Below the pieces are notes generated by a model. That model did no database searches and was not told the origin of the DNA. It worked only from the letters and a program-made list of their open reading frames with translations. From positions 1 through 14,861 of the forward strand of contig JAHBMJ010003078.1 of NCBI GenBank assembly GCA_018398765.1: 14,861 nucleotides of DNA, in the 5' to 3' direction. This document shows, piece after piece, positions 1 through 8,236 of this stretch; position 1 is the first letter of the stretch, and each line of letters begins with the position of its first letter. This stretch comes from Chromera velia (Eukaryota; Sar; Chromeraceae). A program made the position numbers and the translations under genes.

Positions 1-88
1 TCTTTTGTCTTGCCTTCTCTTCATTCCTTTGGTTTGGAACCCTTTGGCTGTCTGTTTGCGAAACAGCTAGGTAGCTACTTTCTTTCAG

Positions 89-790
89 TCTCTCAAATCT
101 ATAGCACGCGCCTTGCCCACAGCTGTATGGGAGGCGTGTATCGCTGGTTCTAGTGCCTCCTTTGTGTCCTCCACCAAACGTCTGGCTATGCCCCTTAACA
201 ATTCTCTCCTTGAAGACACGAATGAGCCACGCCAAGAAAAACTAAAAAGGAAGGGGAAATATAAATAGAAAGAGACCTGTCGCAAGATCCAGACGAACCA
301 ATGGCTTAGGGAATGGGCTAAAAGGTAGGAAAGCAGCAGGAACAGAAACAGAATCTTCCATCCCCGTGCTGCCCTCATTGATTTCCATAGAGAAAACCCT
401 TCCAAACAGAGGCTCTCCATGCTTCTCCTAGCAGAAAGGAAATGGCAGTCACGTCCGTCAGACACAGAAAACGATCTACACATATGCACGCTGTCCCCTT
501 GTCTTCTTAAATCCTCTGCGAACATCCGCCCTCTCCTGAGAGTAATGACGGATAGTTATATACAGTGGGGGGAGCTAGAGAAGACCTGCTTGGCTTGCTC
601 TGGCAGAGAAGTTTGTGATGAGATCCACTTGCTCACGGAATGTGCGGACATAGAAAAGGAAAGACAGAAGCTTTACAAAATCATCAGTAGAATAAAAGAG
701 CGCGCGTCCATTGAGAAACGGGTGGAAATTGTGCAATGGCTGGCTGCCTCTACTGGTAGAGGAGTGGGGGAGAATAAAAAGAAAGTCTGA
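89..790 (+). pseudogene. LINE ORF C-terminal region with CCHC zinc knuckle (copy 1)
   Basis: Reading from 89 in one frame to the TGA at 788-790 gives a continuous LINE-like protein broken only by TAG at 266-268 and TAG at 326-328. Codons 587-643 encode CLACSGREVCDEIHLLTEC, which has the C-x2-C-x8-H-x4-C spacing of the zinc knuckle found after the RT domain in many LINEs and thought to help bind the RNA. A Lys/Arg-rich stretch follows, and the protein ends in GENKKKV. Copy 2 encodes the same protein with only partial identity, which shows that this frame was once selected. With two nonsense codons it is a dead copy. An ATG at 419 opens 123 codons, but this is an internal Met and not a real start. 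Confidence 0.7.
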
Positions 791-985
791 GAGATGATTG
801 CTCTTATTTCGTTGTTCTAGCCTCTGGCGGGCATGAGGGCGGTTGAAGAGTGTATAGCCAAATTAGAGAGAGTTCGTGTTGATATATGTTAATGGATCAA
901 TGCGCTAAGTCAACAAACCAACATTGCATATCATGTTTCGTGGTTGGCCAGAGCCTAAGTAGTGGCTTACCGGCTTTAACCGCCT

Positions 986-1003
986 CAATTCATTCATTCA
1001 TTT
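986..1003 (+). repeat. LINE 3' tail, ATTC units
   Basis: The conserved 3' UTR ends in a run of about four ATTC units. Copy 2 ends at the same point with AATTC-type units instead. Short tandem-repeat tails in place of poly(A) are known at the 3' ends of several LINE clades and arise during target-primed reverse transcription. Confidence 0.6.
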
Positions 1004-1017
1004 ATTGGTATAGTATT

Positions 1018-1206
1018 GGTTACACTGATGATCTTATATTGTTTGCCTACAATGCTGTTGCAGATTTAAATTGCAGGAGAGACTCCGGCTCCTTGAGGCA
1101 TACAGCAATGAGCACGGACCGCTGCATGGTCTCACGATGTCTCACGGTAAACTTAGGCTTAATTGAAGAAGACAAAGATCATTCGTCTAAGACTTTCTTT
1201 TTCTGA
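1018..1206 (+). pseudogene. LINE reverse transcriptase fragment with motif C (YTDD)
   Basis: Starting at 1018 the frame reads G-Y-T-D-D-L-I-L-F-A. This matches RT motif C of LINEs, where the two aspartates at 1027-1032 bind the catalytic metal ions. The following A-V-A-D and Leu-rich positions fit the helix after motif C. The frame stays open to TGA at 1204-1206 but drifts into non-coding sequence after about 1100. An upstream ATG at 886 would give a 106-residue chimera, but its first 40 residues come from the 3' UTR of copy 1, so that start is spurious. Confidence 0.65.
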
Positions 1207-1237
1207 TCCTCTCATTAAGCCCGCTTCCCCTTTTATT

Positions 1238-1594
1238 TTTAAGGGAAGACCAGTTGGGCATGTTGATAAATACAAATACCTCGGCAACTGGATCTTTGAG
1301 GGGGCAGATATATCTAAAACCTAGTCTAAAACCGTGAAAGCGAGATTGAGTCGGTAGAAAGGGCTCTGGAAGGTGTATTTGAGACTAGATTTAGGACTCT
1401 TTCTTCAATTGGTTTTATTTCTTCTTTTTTTCAAATTCAACTGTTTAAAGCTTTTTGGGTGCCCGTTGTTATATTTACTTTTAAAATATCTTGAAACCCT
1501 CCTTTTTAGGCAGTCAAATATCCAAATTGAATGTTTTGATGCATTGCAACTCCATTTTGTTCGCTGGTCACTGGTTATTTGGTTTGTTCTATAA
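1238..1594 (+). pseudogene. LINE RT motif D region and thumb fragment
   Basis: In the frame starting at 1238 the protein reads F-K-G-R-P-V-G-H then K-Y-K-Y-L-G-N-W-I. K-Y-L-G is a hallmark that follows motif C in LINE reverse transcriptases. It continues through V-K-A-R-L-S-R to a Leu/Phe-rich stretch and then I-Q-I-E-C-F-D-A-L-Q, which resembles the thumb helix that precedes the C-terminal region. TAG at 1321-1323 and a second TAG near 1357 break it, and the frame differs from the motif C fragment, so at least one frameshift lies between 1100 and 1238. Confidence 0.6.
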
Positions 1595-1655
1595 CTTTTT
1601 TGTTTTTCCTATTCTCCATTTTTTTGTTTTGGAACCTTTTTGTTGTCTGTTTGTA

Positions 1656-2359
1656 AAACAAGTAGCCAGCTTCTTTAAGTCTCTCAAATTTATAGAACGC
1701 GCCTTGCCCACGGCTGTATGGGACGGTATAGGAGGCTTGCATCACTATTTCTTGTGTTTCCTTTGTCTTCTCCACAAAGCGTCTGGCCATACGTCTTGAC
1801 AACTCTCTTTTGACAGTCACAGATGAGCTACACCAAGAAAAGCTAAAGAAAAAAGGAAAACATAAACGGAAAGAGACATGTCGTAAAATTAAGACGAATC
1901 AATGGCTTAGTGAAGGGGCTAGAAGACAGTCTAAAGAAGGCAGCAGAAATAGAGACAGAAAATTCCATCCCCTTGCTGCCCTCACTCATTTCCAAAGAAA
2001 AAATTAATATTAACCCTTCCAGATAGAGGTTGGAGTCTCAATGTTCCTTCTTACAGAAACAAAATGACAGTCACGTCCGTCAGATATAGAAAATGATCTG
2101 CACATACGCACGCTGTCCGCTTATCTTCTTAAATCCGCTGCAAACATCCGCCCTCTCCCGAGAGCGATGACGGGTAGTTATATGTATGCAGCAGTGTAAG
2201 CTGGAGAAGACCTGCTTGGCTTGCTCTGGCAGAAAAGTTTGTGATGAGATCCACCTGCTCACAGAATGTATAGACACAGAGAGGGAGAGATGCAAGCTTA
2301 ACGGAATCATGAGCAGAATAAAAGAGCGCACGTCCATTGTGAAACGGGTAGAAATCTAG
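1656..2359 (+). pseudogene. LINE ORF C-terminal region with zinc knuckle (copy 2)
   Basis: This is the counterpart of 89-790. The coding signal is spread over three frames: about 1656-1725 (K-Q-V-A-S-F-F then S-L-K-F-I-E-R-A-L-P), about 1735-2007, and 2192-2359. The zinc knuckle at 2213-2269 keeps all four ligands with the same C-x2-C-x8-H-x4-C spacing. The frame break near 1725 comes from a 10-bp insertion relative to copy 1. A block with two TAA codons lies near 2005-2016. The copy is a pseudogene. Confidence 0.62.
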
Positions 2360-2632
2360 GTAGAAATTGTACAATGGGTGGCTAGCTGCCTCAGCTGGTA
2401 GAGGAGTGGAGGAGAGTGAAAAGAAAGTCCGAGAGATGATCACTTTTATATCTTCGTTCCAGCCTTTAGTAGGTATGAAGGCGGTTGAGGAGTGTATAGC
2501 CAAATTGGCGTGAGTTTGTGTTGTCATGTGTGAATGGATCAATGCACTAGATTAACAAACTAACATTGCATGTCATGCCCCGTGTATGGTTGACCAGAGC
2601 CTAAATGGTGGCTCACCGGTTTTAACCGTCTC

Positions 2633-2660
2633 AATTCAATTAAATTCAATCCAATTCAAT
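2633..2660 (+). repeat. LINE 3' tail, AATTC-type units
   Basis: Degenerate AATTC/AATTCAATC units end copy 2 at the same place in the 3' UTR where copy 1 switches to ATTC units. The tail marks the 3' boundary of the element. Confidence 0.55.
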
Positions 2661-2665
2661 TCATG

Positions 2666-3600
2666 TAGATCAGTATATAATGCTAGATATCATGTATACA
2701 TGTATAACACTGACTAGAATACTGATCAATCATTCATATATATAGAATAATGTACCATCGGACGATGCTAGTGATGATGCTTAGACAATTTATGACAATT
2801 CTTATTTAATAATATTGATACTGAGTATTGTTAGTCTTAGATCATATCATCACGGGATACACCGAACCAGTTGGATGAGTGCCCCGGGGGGCTATTTAGG
2901 GGTCCACTAATTGATACACATCATCGGGGGCTTAGGCATATCTAAGTTGTATGCTGCCATGGGGCGGGGGCCACGGCAGTGAAGTATGCTTTTCGGGATT
3001 ATCACAGAGCTCACCGCCCAGTATAAAACACCGGTGGAGTTCGACATGTATAGATACGCTAGGAGCCAGAAAGTTAGAGCACTATAAAAACCCTAGGGTG
3101 GCTTGACAATACGACTGGGCCGCAGCAATCGATCAGTGAAATACGGAAAAATGAACTCCGCGGTGGCATACTCAAGCGGAAGCACGGCATTGCACGACAA
3201 CACATGACAAAGAAATGCTGAAGAACAGAACACACCAAAGAACAGCATACGCACAAAAGAGAACCAGCAAAGACAATGCCAAATCGAGTACAAAACAGGA
3301 CGTACAGACGAGCATAAAGCTCAAGCTCAAGCTCCTGTCATTGTCCACAAAAACGTGAGAAGCTTTCGACATGAAGAGAAAACACGGAGCAAACTCCTCA
3401 TACGAAATACAAAGAGATTTAAAAAACCGAATGAGCTCTCAAACACGTATAAAAAAGGCCCCACGGATCACAGACAAACATGTTAATACATAAAGAGGGC
3501 ACATAAAACCAACAAAGAAAACCATATACCATCAGAATCGAAGTTGACTACCACATGCATGCAAAAACGAAACAAACCATTAAAAAAACACTCTCGCGGC
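2666..3600. other. Stretch with no recognisable gene; A-rich right half
   Basis: From 2666 to about 3110 there are many stops in all frames and small palindromes, such as the 12-bp CATGTATACATG near 2690. From about 3120 to 3600 the plus strand is rich in A and AC, so the minus strand is T-rich, and the frames seen there are Lys/Gln/Asn-rich shadows. Because the minus-strand retroelement ends at about 3609, this T-rich strand could be its 3' UTR. No poly(A) or repeat tail clearly marks an end. Confidence 0.4.
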
Positions 3601-3608
3601 GTAGACGC

Positions 3609-3902
3609 CTATGCTGCCTGCTCAGCCCCTCCCTGTATAAACACCTTCCGATCGTGGGAGAACTGTGGGGACAGCTCCCGCCCCAGGAGAGATGCCGGCT
3701 GGAAAGGGCCACGCTGACCCCTGTCATAGAAAGCAGAGGTCAGGATATTGATCGCCACATACTTTTGCAGCGTGCAGCCTAAGATCTTCCAATACCGATC
3801 AGTCAGACAAGACCGCACAGTGTTCATGCTCCCCTCTGATACCACACCCGCCCGATTTATTGCAACGGAAACAAGAGACCATTTCCTTATCAAGGCGATC
3901 AA
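3609..3902 (-). pseudogene. C-terminal tail of the minus-strand retroelement ORF, shifted frame
   Basis: After F-E-S-F-D in the nuclease-like segment the coding signal appears to pass into this frame near 3880-3850. The frame contains S-M-N-T-V-R-S-C-L-T-D-R and G-C-T-L-Q-K-Y-V-A-I-N-I, an amphipathic helix pattern like that at the end of related algal RT proteins. It ends at the TAG at 3609-3611. The ATG at the start of the frame is not meaningful. The frame change implies an indel around 3850-3890. Confidence 0.45.
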
Positions 3903-4497
3903 ATGACTCGAAAACGAGAGGGACGAAACGAAGCCCTACCAAACGTACAGCTGCTACATACTTCCGTGTCTTCTCCTCACTCCTCGTTCTGGCTGCTGCT
4001 CCTGCAGTTTTTGCTTGTGTATGCAGGCGGGCGGCATTAAAAGAAATGAAAAAAGTGACAGACACATCAGTAACCATCGTATCACCTGTCAAAAGAGAGG
4101 TGAAGATGTCTACTCGCTTGTGGCGGCGAGCAGGGAGGCGGCTGTCTGTAGCGACCCCCAGATGCCCAAAAGTGGTCTCCTCTAAGACATGGGTGTGATG
4201 GAGACCCCAAAGAATCTCCATGAAGGCACCCTTTATCTGTTCATGCCTCCATAGCACCCCCCCTCCATTTGGGCACTTCTGAGCATGGTGGCCCCGAACA
4301 TCCAGCGCGGCCCCACACATACAAACCCCTGCCCTCCGCATCTCAGGGATCGACAGGCCCAGCCTGATACAAAGAGCCACACGGTAGACAGCAGGGGGGA
4401 AACGAAGCCAGCCTAAGGATGGGATGGTGCTCAACCAGCTCGACGCTCCATTACCAGAGCATGAATACAGCCGAACACACTCTTCTACCGGCACACG
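3799..4497 (-). pseudogene. Retroelement C-terminal Cys-His finger and nuclease-like domain
   Basis: The segment reads L-Y-S-C-S-G then C-M-C-G-A-A-L-D-V-R-G-H-H-A-Q-K-C (finger, residues about 58-74 from the ATG at 4494), then R-H-E-Q-I-K, and then R-V-D-I followed 12 residues later by T-D-V-S-V-T. After that come E-E-K-T-R-K-Y and G-L-R-F-V-P-L-V-F-E-S. An R-x-D strand followed by D-V-x-V and a conserved Lys/Tyr helix is the pattern of restriction-like (PD-(D/E)xK-type) domains in RT proteins of algae and of R2/CRE-type LINEs. DNA cleavage activity is inferred, not shown. It joins the upstream frame through an A7 run at 4500-4506: removing one base would make M-V-F-Y-R-V-P-V-E-E continuous. 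Confidence 0.62.
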
Positions 4498-6241
4498 GTA
4501 AAAAAACCATGTACGGCGCGTGCGATTCAGGGTGTCCCCGACCTTCTGCTAAACGTACCAATCCCTGTAGGACCAGTGTGTGGCACCAACGCTGCGATTG
4601 ATCGTCCCACGGCTTACAAAGGGGATGGTCTGCCTTGAGCTTGATGTCTTTTGTTATCTGCTGAGCCCTCTTGAAGGCATCTTTACATGCAACCAGCCAA
4701 GAGAGTGAGAAAAAAGCTTGCCGGTGGTCCTGGACGGAGACCGCGGGGCCTAGAAACGACTGTCCAGCCAGTTGAGCAACCACCGCTTCCAAAGTGATCG
4801 CACAGGACCCCACCAAGCCCGCTGCCACAGTTGTGTCAAAGCAAGTAAGCCCTAACCCCCCCTAGTACTGTGGTAGGTACGCTTGCTCGCTCATCTGCCT
4901 CCACTCCATCGGGAAAAACCCCATCACCCTTGCTCACGACTTCCCCAACTCTCTATCCGCCGCCGCCCAGTCGGCGCGTTGCATCACATCCCCTATGATG
5001 CGGGTGAGATAGACGAGCTTCGGCAACATACAAAACCGAAAAAGGAGATGCGCCCCCTGTGGGTCACCGTACTCCTCAATCGCTTTCCCCAACGCCTTCG
5101 CCTCATCCACCTTCTTCTGGAAATGGGCTCTCTCATAAGCTATAGTCCCGTTCGCCGCCCCACACAAACGAAAGCCTGTCAAAGACGGGACGATTCCTGG
5201 AGGGCAGGTATGAGGACACTGTTGCATGTGTTGCCATAGGGAGGAGTGAACAGAACTCTTACCTGGATGGGGCGTTAGGCCAAACTCTTGTAGACGGGCG
5301 GTCCTGACTCTTCAGGCATGAAGAATGCTATCGTCTTGGTAGTGGGTCGAGCTGAGTGGGAAAACCATGGATACGTCGTCCATAAATGCTCCAACAAAAC
5401 ACTCTTTACCTTCATGCTTTCCCTGCAGATCGCTGAGAAGGCATCCAAGGGAGGGTTTCAGCCCTAGGCAGAAAAGGAGGGGCCCTGCAACGTCTCCTTG
5501 CTGTACCCCCTCCTCATACTTGATCTTCCGAAGCATGCTCCCCTGATCTCGGAAGACCAGGTCCAAAGGGGTGCCATACCAGAATACGAAAAACGGATAC
5601 AGGTGCGGAAAATGGGTGTATAGCTCATCCATGAGTACTTGGCGGTCACATGCATTAAACGTATTCTCTGCATCAAGGTTCAGGACCGCCGATGAGGGAG
5701 AGCGCTGCAAATACGTTTGCATACTGCGAAAAAGCTTTTCTGTCCCTGCTTGTGTCCGGACTGTGAACTGAAGAGGGCCTAGGTGTGTTTCAAACTCCTT
5801 CCCGTACTCCAGCAGGATAGACCTGGTCACCCATCTTCGCAAGACATCCCCCACCACAATCGGGCAAACTTTTGACCCCTGGGCGTCTTTCCTCAGTGCA
5901 AAACATCTCCCCCCCGCTAGCAGCGTAAGGAATCCCACAGGTGCATCCCTTGCTGCCAGGCAGGTTGCTATACGAAGGATGCGTGCTTGTGACGAGCCAT
6001 TTCTGGGAAGGAAGAACAACAGATGTTCATAACGCCATCCTGTGACTCCCTGGGCCAACCCTCTTAGCGCGGATTGCACCGCCTCCAGAAGATTCTCCCG
6101 AGAGAGGGTGAAAGACGGAGACTGGGACTGTGACTGGGATTGAGACGGAGGCGGAGAGGGGTCGCCCTGCGCAGGAACATGCCGGCCATTTTTCTGAAGG
6201 TCGCTACTGTGGCAGGCGCAACACCGAGCGACTGGAGCCAC
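4451..6241 (-). pseudogene. Retroelement reverse transcriptase and thumb region
   Basis: One minus-strand frame runs through this whole span, interrupted by TGA at 5312-5314, TGA at 4934-4936 and TAG at 4862-4864. Residues are counted from the ATG at 6241. An S-Q-S-Q-S low-complexity spacer lies at about 33-41, G-W-R-Y-E-H-L at 68-74, motif A as N-L-D-A-E-N-T-F-N with the catalytic Asp at 190 (5672-5674), motif B as G-V-Q-Q-G-D at 245-250, and motif C as F-M-D-D at 286-289 (5375-5386). Downstream, beyond the TGA, come E-F-G-L-T-P-H-P-G-K-S, R-F-C-M-L-P-K-L-V-Y-L and G-G-L-G-L, all typical of the thumb region of such RTs. Catalytic aspartates are intact. The ATG at 6241 is not the real start, because the linker enters from another frame near 6180-6240. 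Confidence 0.72.
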
Positions 6242-7092
6242 GACGCTGCTTTCGACAGTGCCCCTTCCTCTACCAGTCCCTTTACCTGTTTCCTTTTTGA
6301 CTTCAAATCGTTCTCTGCTTGTTGTTGCACAGACCTGTGGGACCTCCGCTCTCTCCTTCTCTGCTGTCGTTCCCGCAACAAGACCACGTCGTCCCGCAAA
6401 AGCCTCACTAAGCCCCCGAAATCGCCCTCCCAGAAAGCCGTGATCCTCCTACATCTGGCCGCAAAAGAGGCCTGCCCCCTTCTTCTGTCTTGCCTAAGGA
6501 AAAGAGAGGGGAAATACGCAAGGAGCTTCCACGTTCGTTCCGCTCTAACCGCACTTTCATCTCCAAGGCGGTCAACTATCTCCTCAAGCACTGCAGCCAA
6601 GGCAGGGCGGAGTCTCCCGTCCACACGACGGACTGTTGGAATATCTAAATCATCCCAGGCTTCTTCCCAGTCGACTGAATCCTAATAAGCCCAGCGCTCT
6701 TCCCAATCTGTTGCACGATCTGACGCTTCTTCAGGCCCCTGTTCGTCTTCACTCCCCACGTCGTTTGTCTTGTCCTCGGGCCCGTCGTGCCGGCGTGCCT
6801 GCGGCACTGATGCTGCTGCTGCTGCTGCTGCTGTTATGTCAGTCTTGCCACTGTTCACTGGCATTGTCGGCCGCTGCCTACGCCTCCAGGCCTTGAGACC
6901 CCGTATGACTTCTTCCTTCTTCTGGGACTGCAGGCATTCTTCCATCCCCCTGCGTGCCTCTGTCCCTTCCTTCTCCTCTGCTTGACGCCCCTCTTGCCTC
7001 GTCAGCGCCCTGATTTGCCATGCTCTCATCTGTTTATGCCTGTACTTGCCTGTCACCGTCTGTGCTCTGGCAGTCGTCCCGCTGTCCCTCAA
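6064..7092 (-). pseudogene. Retroelement N-proximal charged region and RT-linker helix
   Basis: A single frame from about 7092 to about 6190 is broken only by TAG at 6682-6684. It contains a poly-Ala tract (8 codons, from the CTG repeat near 6811-6833), the acidic segment D-W-E-E-A-W-D-D-L-D, a helical Arg-rich stretch around R-E-R-Q-Q-R-R-R-E-R-R, and V-E-E-G-A-L-S-K-A then L-Q-S-L-G-V-A. This last pattern precedes the RT in related algal RT proteins. It leaves this frame between 6240 and 6180, where the RT frame takes over, so a frameshift sits there. No known domain is evident in the first 150 residues. Confidence 0.55.
6811..6833. repeat. CTG/CAG trinucleotide repeat
   Basis: About eight TGC/CTG units lie inside the minus-strand ORF, where they encode a run of alanines. 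The repeat length is a likely site of copy variation. Confidence 0.85.
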
Positions 7093-7610
7093 AAACGACC
7101 TCCCTCTCTTCTTCTGGGTCTAAGTCCGACGCTGCATTCTCTTCTCCGGCCTCCTGTCTATTCTCCGTCTGCCTTGGCAATCCTGACGAAAAATCCCCCC
7201 CTGAGGCTTGCTTTTCTTCGTCTTCCCCCCCCCCTTCTCCCACCTGGCGCCGCTGAGCGAGCATACGCTCCACTGTTGATACTTTCTGCAATGGGTGAGC
7301 AAACCGGGAAACTGCCGCCGCTGTCTGGGCCCCCATATCCGCGAAGGACCACAAAGAATCCGTGACAGGCCTCAAGCCAAACCTGCCAGTGACCCCCGTT
7401 ACCGGAACTGCTGCACCTACTGCCGTGGCGCCTGATGCTGCGGATGTATTGTCGTTCCCCTCCTGTGAGAAGCCGGGTGTGCGTGGGCGCGCAGGTCCTG
7501 GCAATGGCGCGTTTCGTATTTTTTGTTTGTTGTTTGCTAAACGGGCGGGGAAAAGGGGTCCCGTAGAGTTGGCTGCCGATCCCGCTGTCTCTCTCTGCGC
7601 TGGCACACAG
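7034..7610 (-). pseudogene. Retroelement N-terminal low-complexity coding region (probable)
   Basis: A minus-strand frame open from about 7669 to 7034 reads as an Ala/Gly/Thr-rich then Glu/Asp/Arg-rich protein, including S-L-W-S-F-A-D-M-G and H-P-L-Q-K-V-S-T-V-E-R-M. Its composition matches the downstream charged region, which lies in a different frame from about 7090, so another indel is needed. Residues before about 7610 are encoded by the (CA)n microsatellite and are not trustworthy. There is no recognised domain. A second minus frame overlaps the same DNA but has less protein-like composition. Confidence 0.4.
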
Positions 7611-8201
7611 TGTATGTGTGTGTGCGTATGTGTGTACGTGTGTGTGGGTATATAAAGGTATGCACGCAACGCAACACAGTCTTTCCATCCTTTTCTTTCT
7701 TATAAGGCTCATGACGCTTACCTCTTTCAGAAAGAATGAAGGCGTGTTTTTGCTTTCTGTGAGCCAGCTTGTCTGAGTGCGTGTTTATGTGCGTGTGCAC
7801 GCGTCTACAGTGTATGTACTCGTTCTTCTTCTACCTCTCGGTCTCTCTTTCATGCCTAAGGTTTCTCTGCCGGCTTATAATCCTCCCTTTTCCCCTTTCC
7901 CCCCGGCCCGTTCCCCTTATATGTGTATGTGTGTGTGTGTGTGTATGTGTGTGTATGTGTGTGTGTGTCTACGCACACTGGCAGATCTACATGCACACAG
8001 ATCTTTACTGACAGGTTACGTACACTGAAAGCCAATATAAAAATGTTGATCATTGTTTCGGTGGCATTAAAAAATTGTTATATGAGTCGAATAACTTCGT
8101 TGTCTGGTTGTTGCAGTATTACACTGAAACAGTGCCTTCAGCTCACGGCCAATATTATGAGCGTTCTGCTCATGATTTGTATTCAGACAGTCTAGTACAC
8201 A

Positions 8202-8202
<1 letters not shown>
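7611..8202 (+). repeat. Block X, copy 1
   Basis: A block of about 590 bp that recurs at 9322-9925 in the same direction and, in part, inverted at 8234-8639 and 9025-9320. In order it holds a TG-rich microsatellite, a TATA-like box (7649-7656), a pyrimidine-rich stretch, a second TG microsatellite (about 7920-7970), and a unique 230-bp segment ending in GTACACAG just before (TA)n. Differences from copy 2 are a few single bases, such as 7812, 7819 and 7830. Its nature (transposon end, element 5' region or plain repeat) is not resolved. Confidence 0.85.
7649..7656 (+). promoter_or_regulatory. TATA-box-like motif in block X
   Basis: TATATAAA followed by GG sits in a short non-repetitive gap between TG repeats, and is conserved at 9372-9379 in the second X copy. 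A 22-codon ORF begins at about 7711, some 55 bp downstream. Promoter function is only suggested by the match. Confidence 0.3.

Positions 8203-8233
<31 letters not shown>
8203..8233. repeat. (TA)n at the centre of palindrome 1
   Basis: About 15 TA units lie exactly between block X and its reverse complement. Because (TA)n is its own complement, it is a place where strands can be mis-joined by an assembler or can form a cruciform. Confidence 0.9.

Positions 8234-8236
<3 letters not shown>

Larger units (their letters stand above)
1..1003 (+). mobile_element. LINE (non-LTR retrotransposon) remnant, copy 1, 3' part
   Basis: This segment aligns base by base, with substitutions and small indels, to about 1600-2665 (for example the block at 89-130 matches 1680-1730 and the block at 889-985 matches 2533-2632). 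It holds the 3' end of a LINE ORF with a zinc knuckle, a 3' UTR of about 190 bp and a tail of ATTC units. The left end is cut by the window edge, so the 5' extent is unknown. The right end at about 1003 is where the ATTC tail stops and RT-coding sequence of copy 2 begins. The LINE call rests on the C-terminal CCHC motif and on RT motifs in the second copy; the clade is not determined. Confidence 0.75.
1004..2665 (+). mobile_element. LINE remnant, copy 2, 5'-truncated within the RT domain
   Basis: This is a second, longer copy of the same element, placed directly behind the tail of copy 1. It starts inside the RT just before motif C, runs through the downstream RT region, the C-terminal zinc knuckle and the 3' UTR, and ends in an AATTC-type tail at about 2633-2660. 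It is more decayed than copy 1. It has a 10-bp insertion near 1725, a 12-bp tandem duplication near 2348-2370, TAA codons near 2005-2016 and other frame changes. No target-site duplication could be picked out by eye. Confidence 0.72.
3609..7610 (-). mobile_element. Decayed non-LTR-type retroelement, RT plus C-terminal finger and nuclease-like domain
   Basis: Minus-strand frames joined end to end give one large polyprotein-like ORF. It has an acidic/basic low-complexity N-terminal region (7610-6620), a Lys/Arg/Gln-rich linker (6620-6200), a reverse transcriptase (about 6100-5315), a thumb-like region (5310-4500), then a Cys-His finger and nuclease-like domain (4497-3800) and a short tail (to about 3609). 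No protease, integrase or RNase H is visible and no LTRs were found, so a non-LTR element with a restriction-like endonuclease placed after the RT (R2/CRE-like order) is the best fit. That last point is inference. In-frame stops and at least three frameshifts make the copy inactive unless some are sequence errors. The 5' end may extend to 10879 across the X/Y block. Confidence 0.7.

Noticed and set aside
85-525. Minus-strand ORF of 146 codons
   Set aside because: It is antisense to the LINE C-terminal frame, whose zinc knuckle and homology to copy 2 show the plus strand is the coding one.
3860-4198. Plus-strand ORF of 112 codons
   Set aside because: It is antisense to the nuclease-like segment, which has recognisable motifs on the minus strand.
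6140-6896. Plus-strand ORFs of 181, 61 and 86 codons
   Set aside because: They are antisense shadows of the GC-rich minus-strand retroelement ORF; Ser/Arg/Pro-rich with no domain.
7769-8053. ORFs rich in C-V-C-V or T-H-T-H around 7770-8050, repeated at 8240-8625 and 9174-9776
   Set aside because: They are translations of CA/TG microsatellites and flanking repeat with no protein-like segment.
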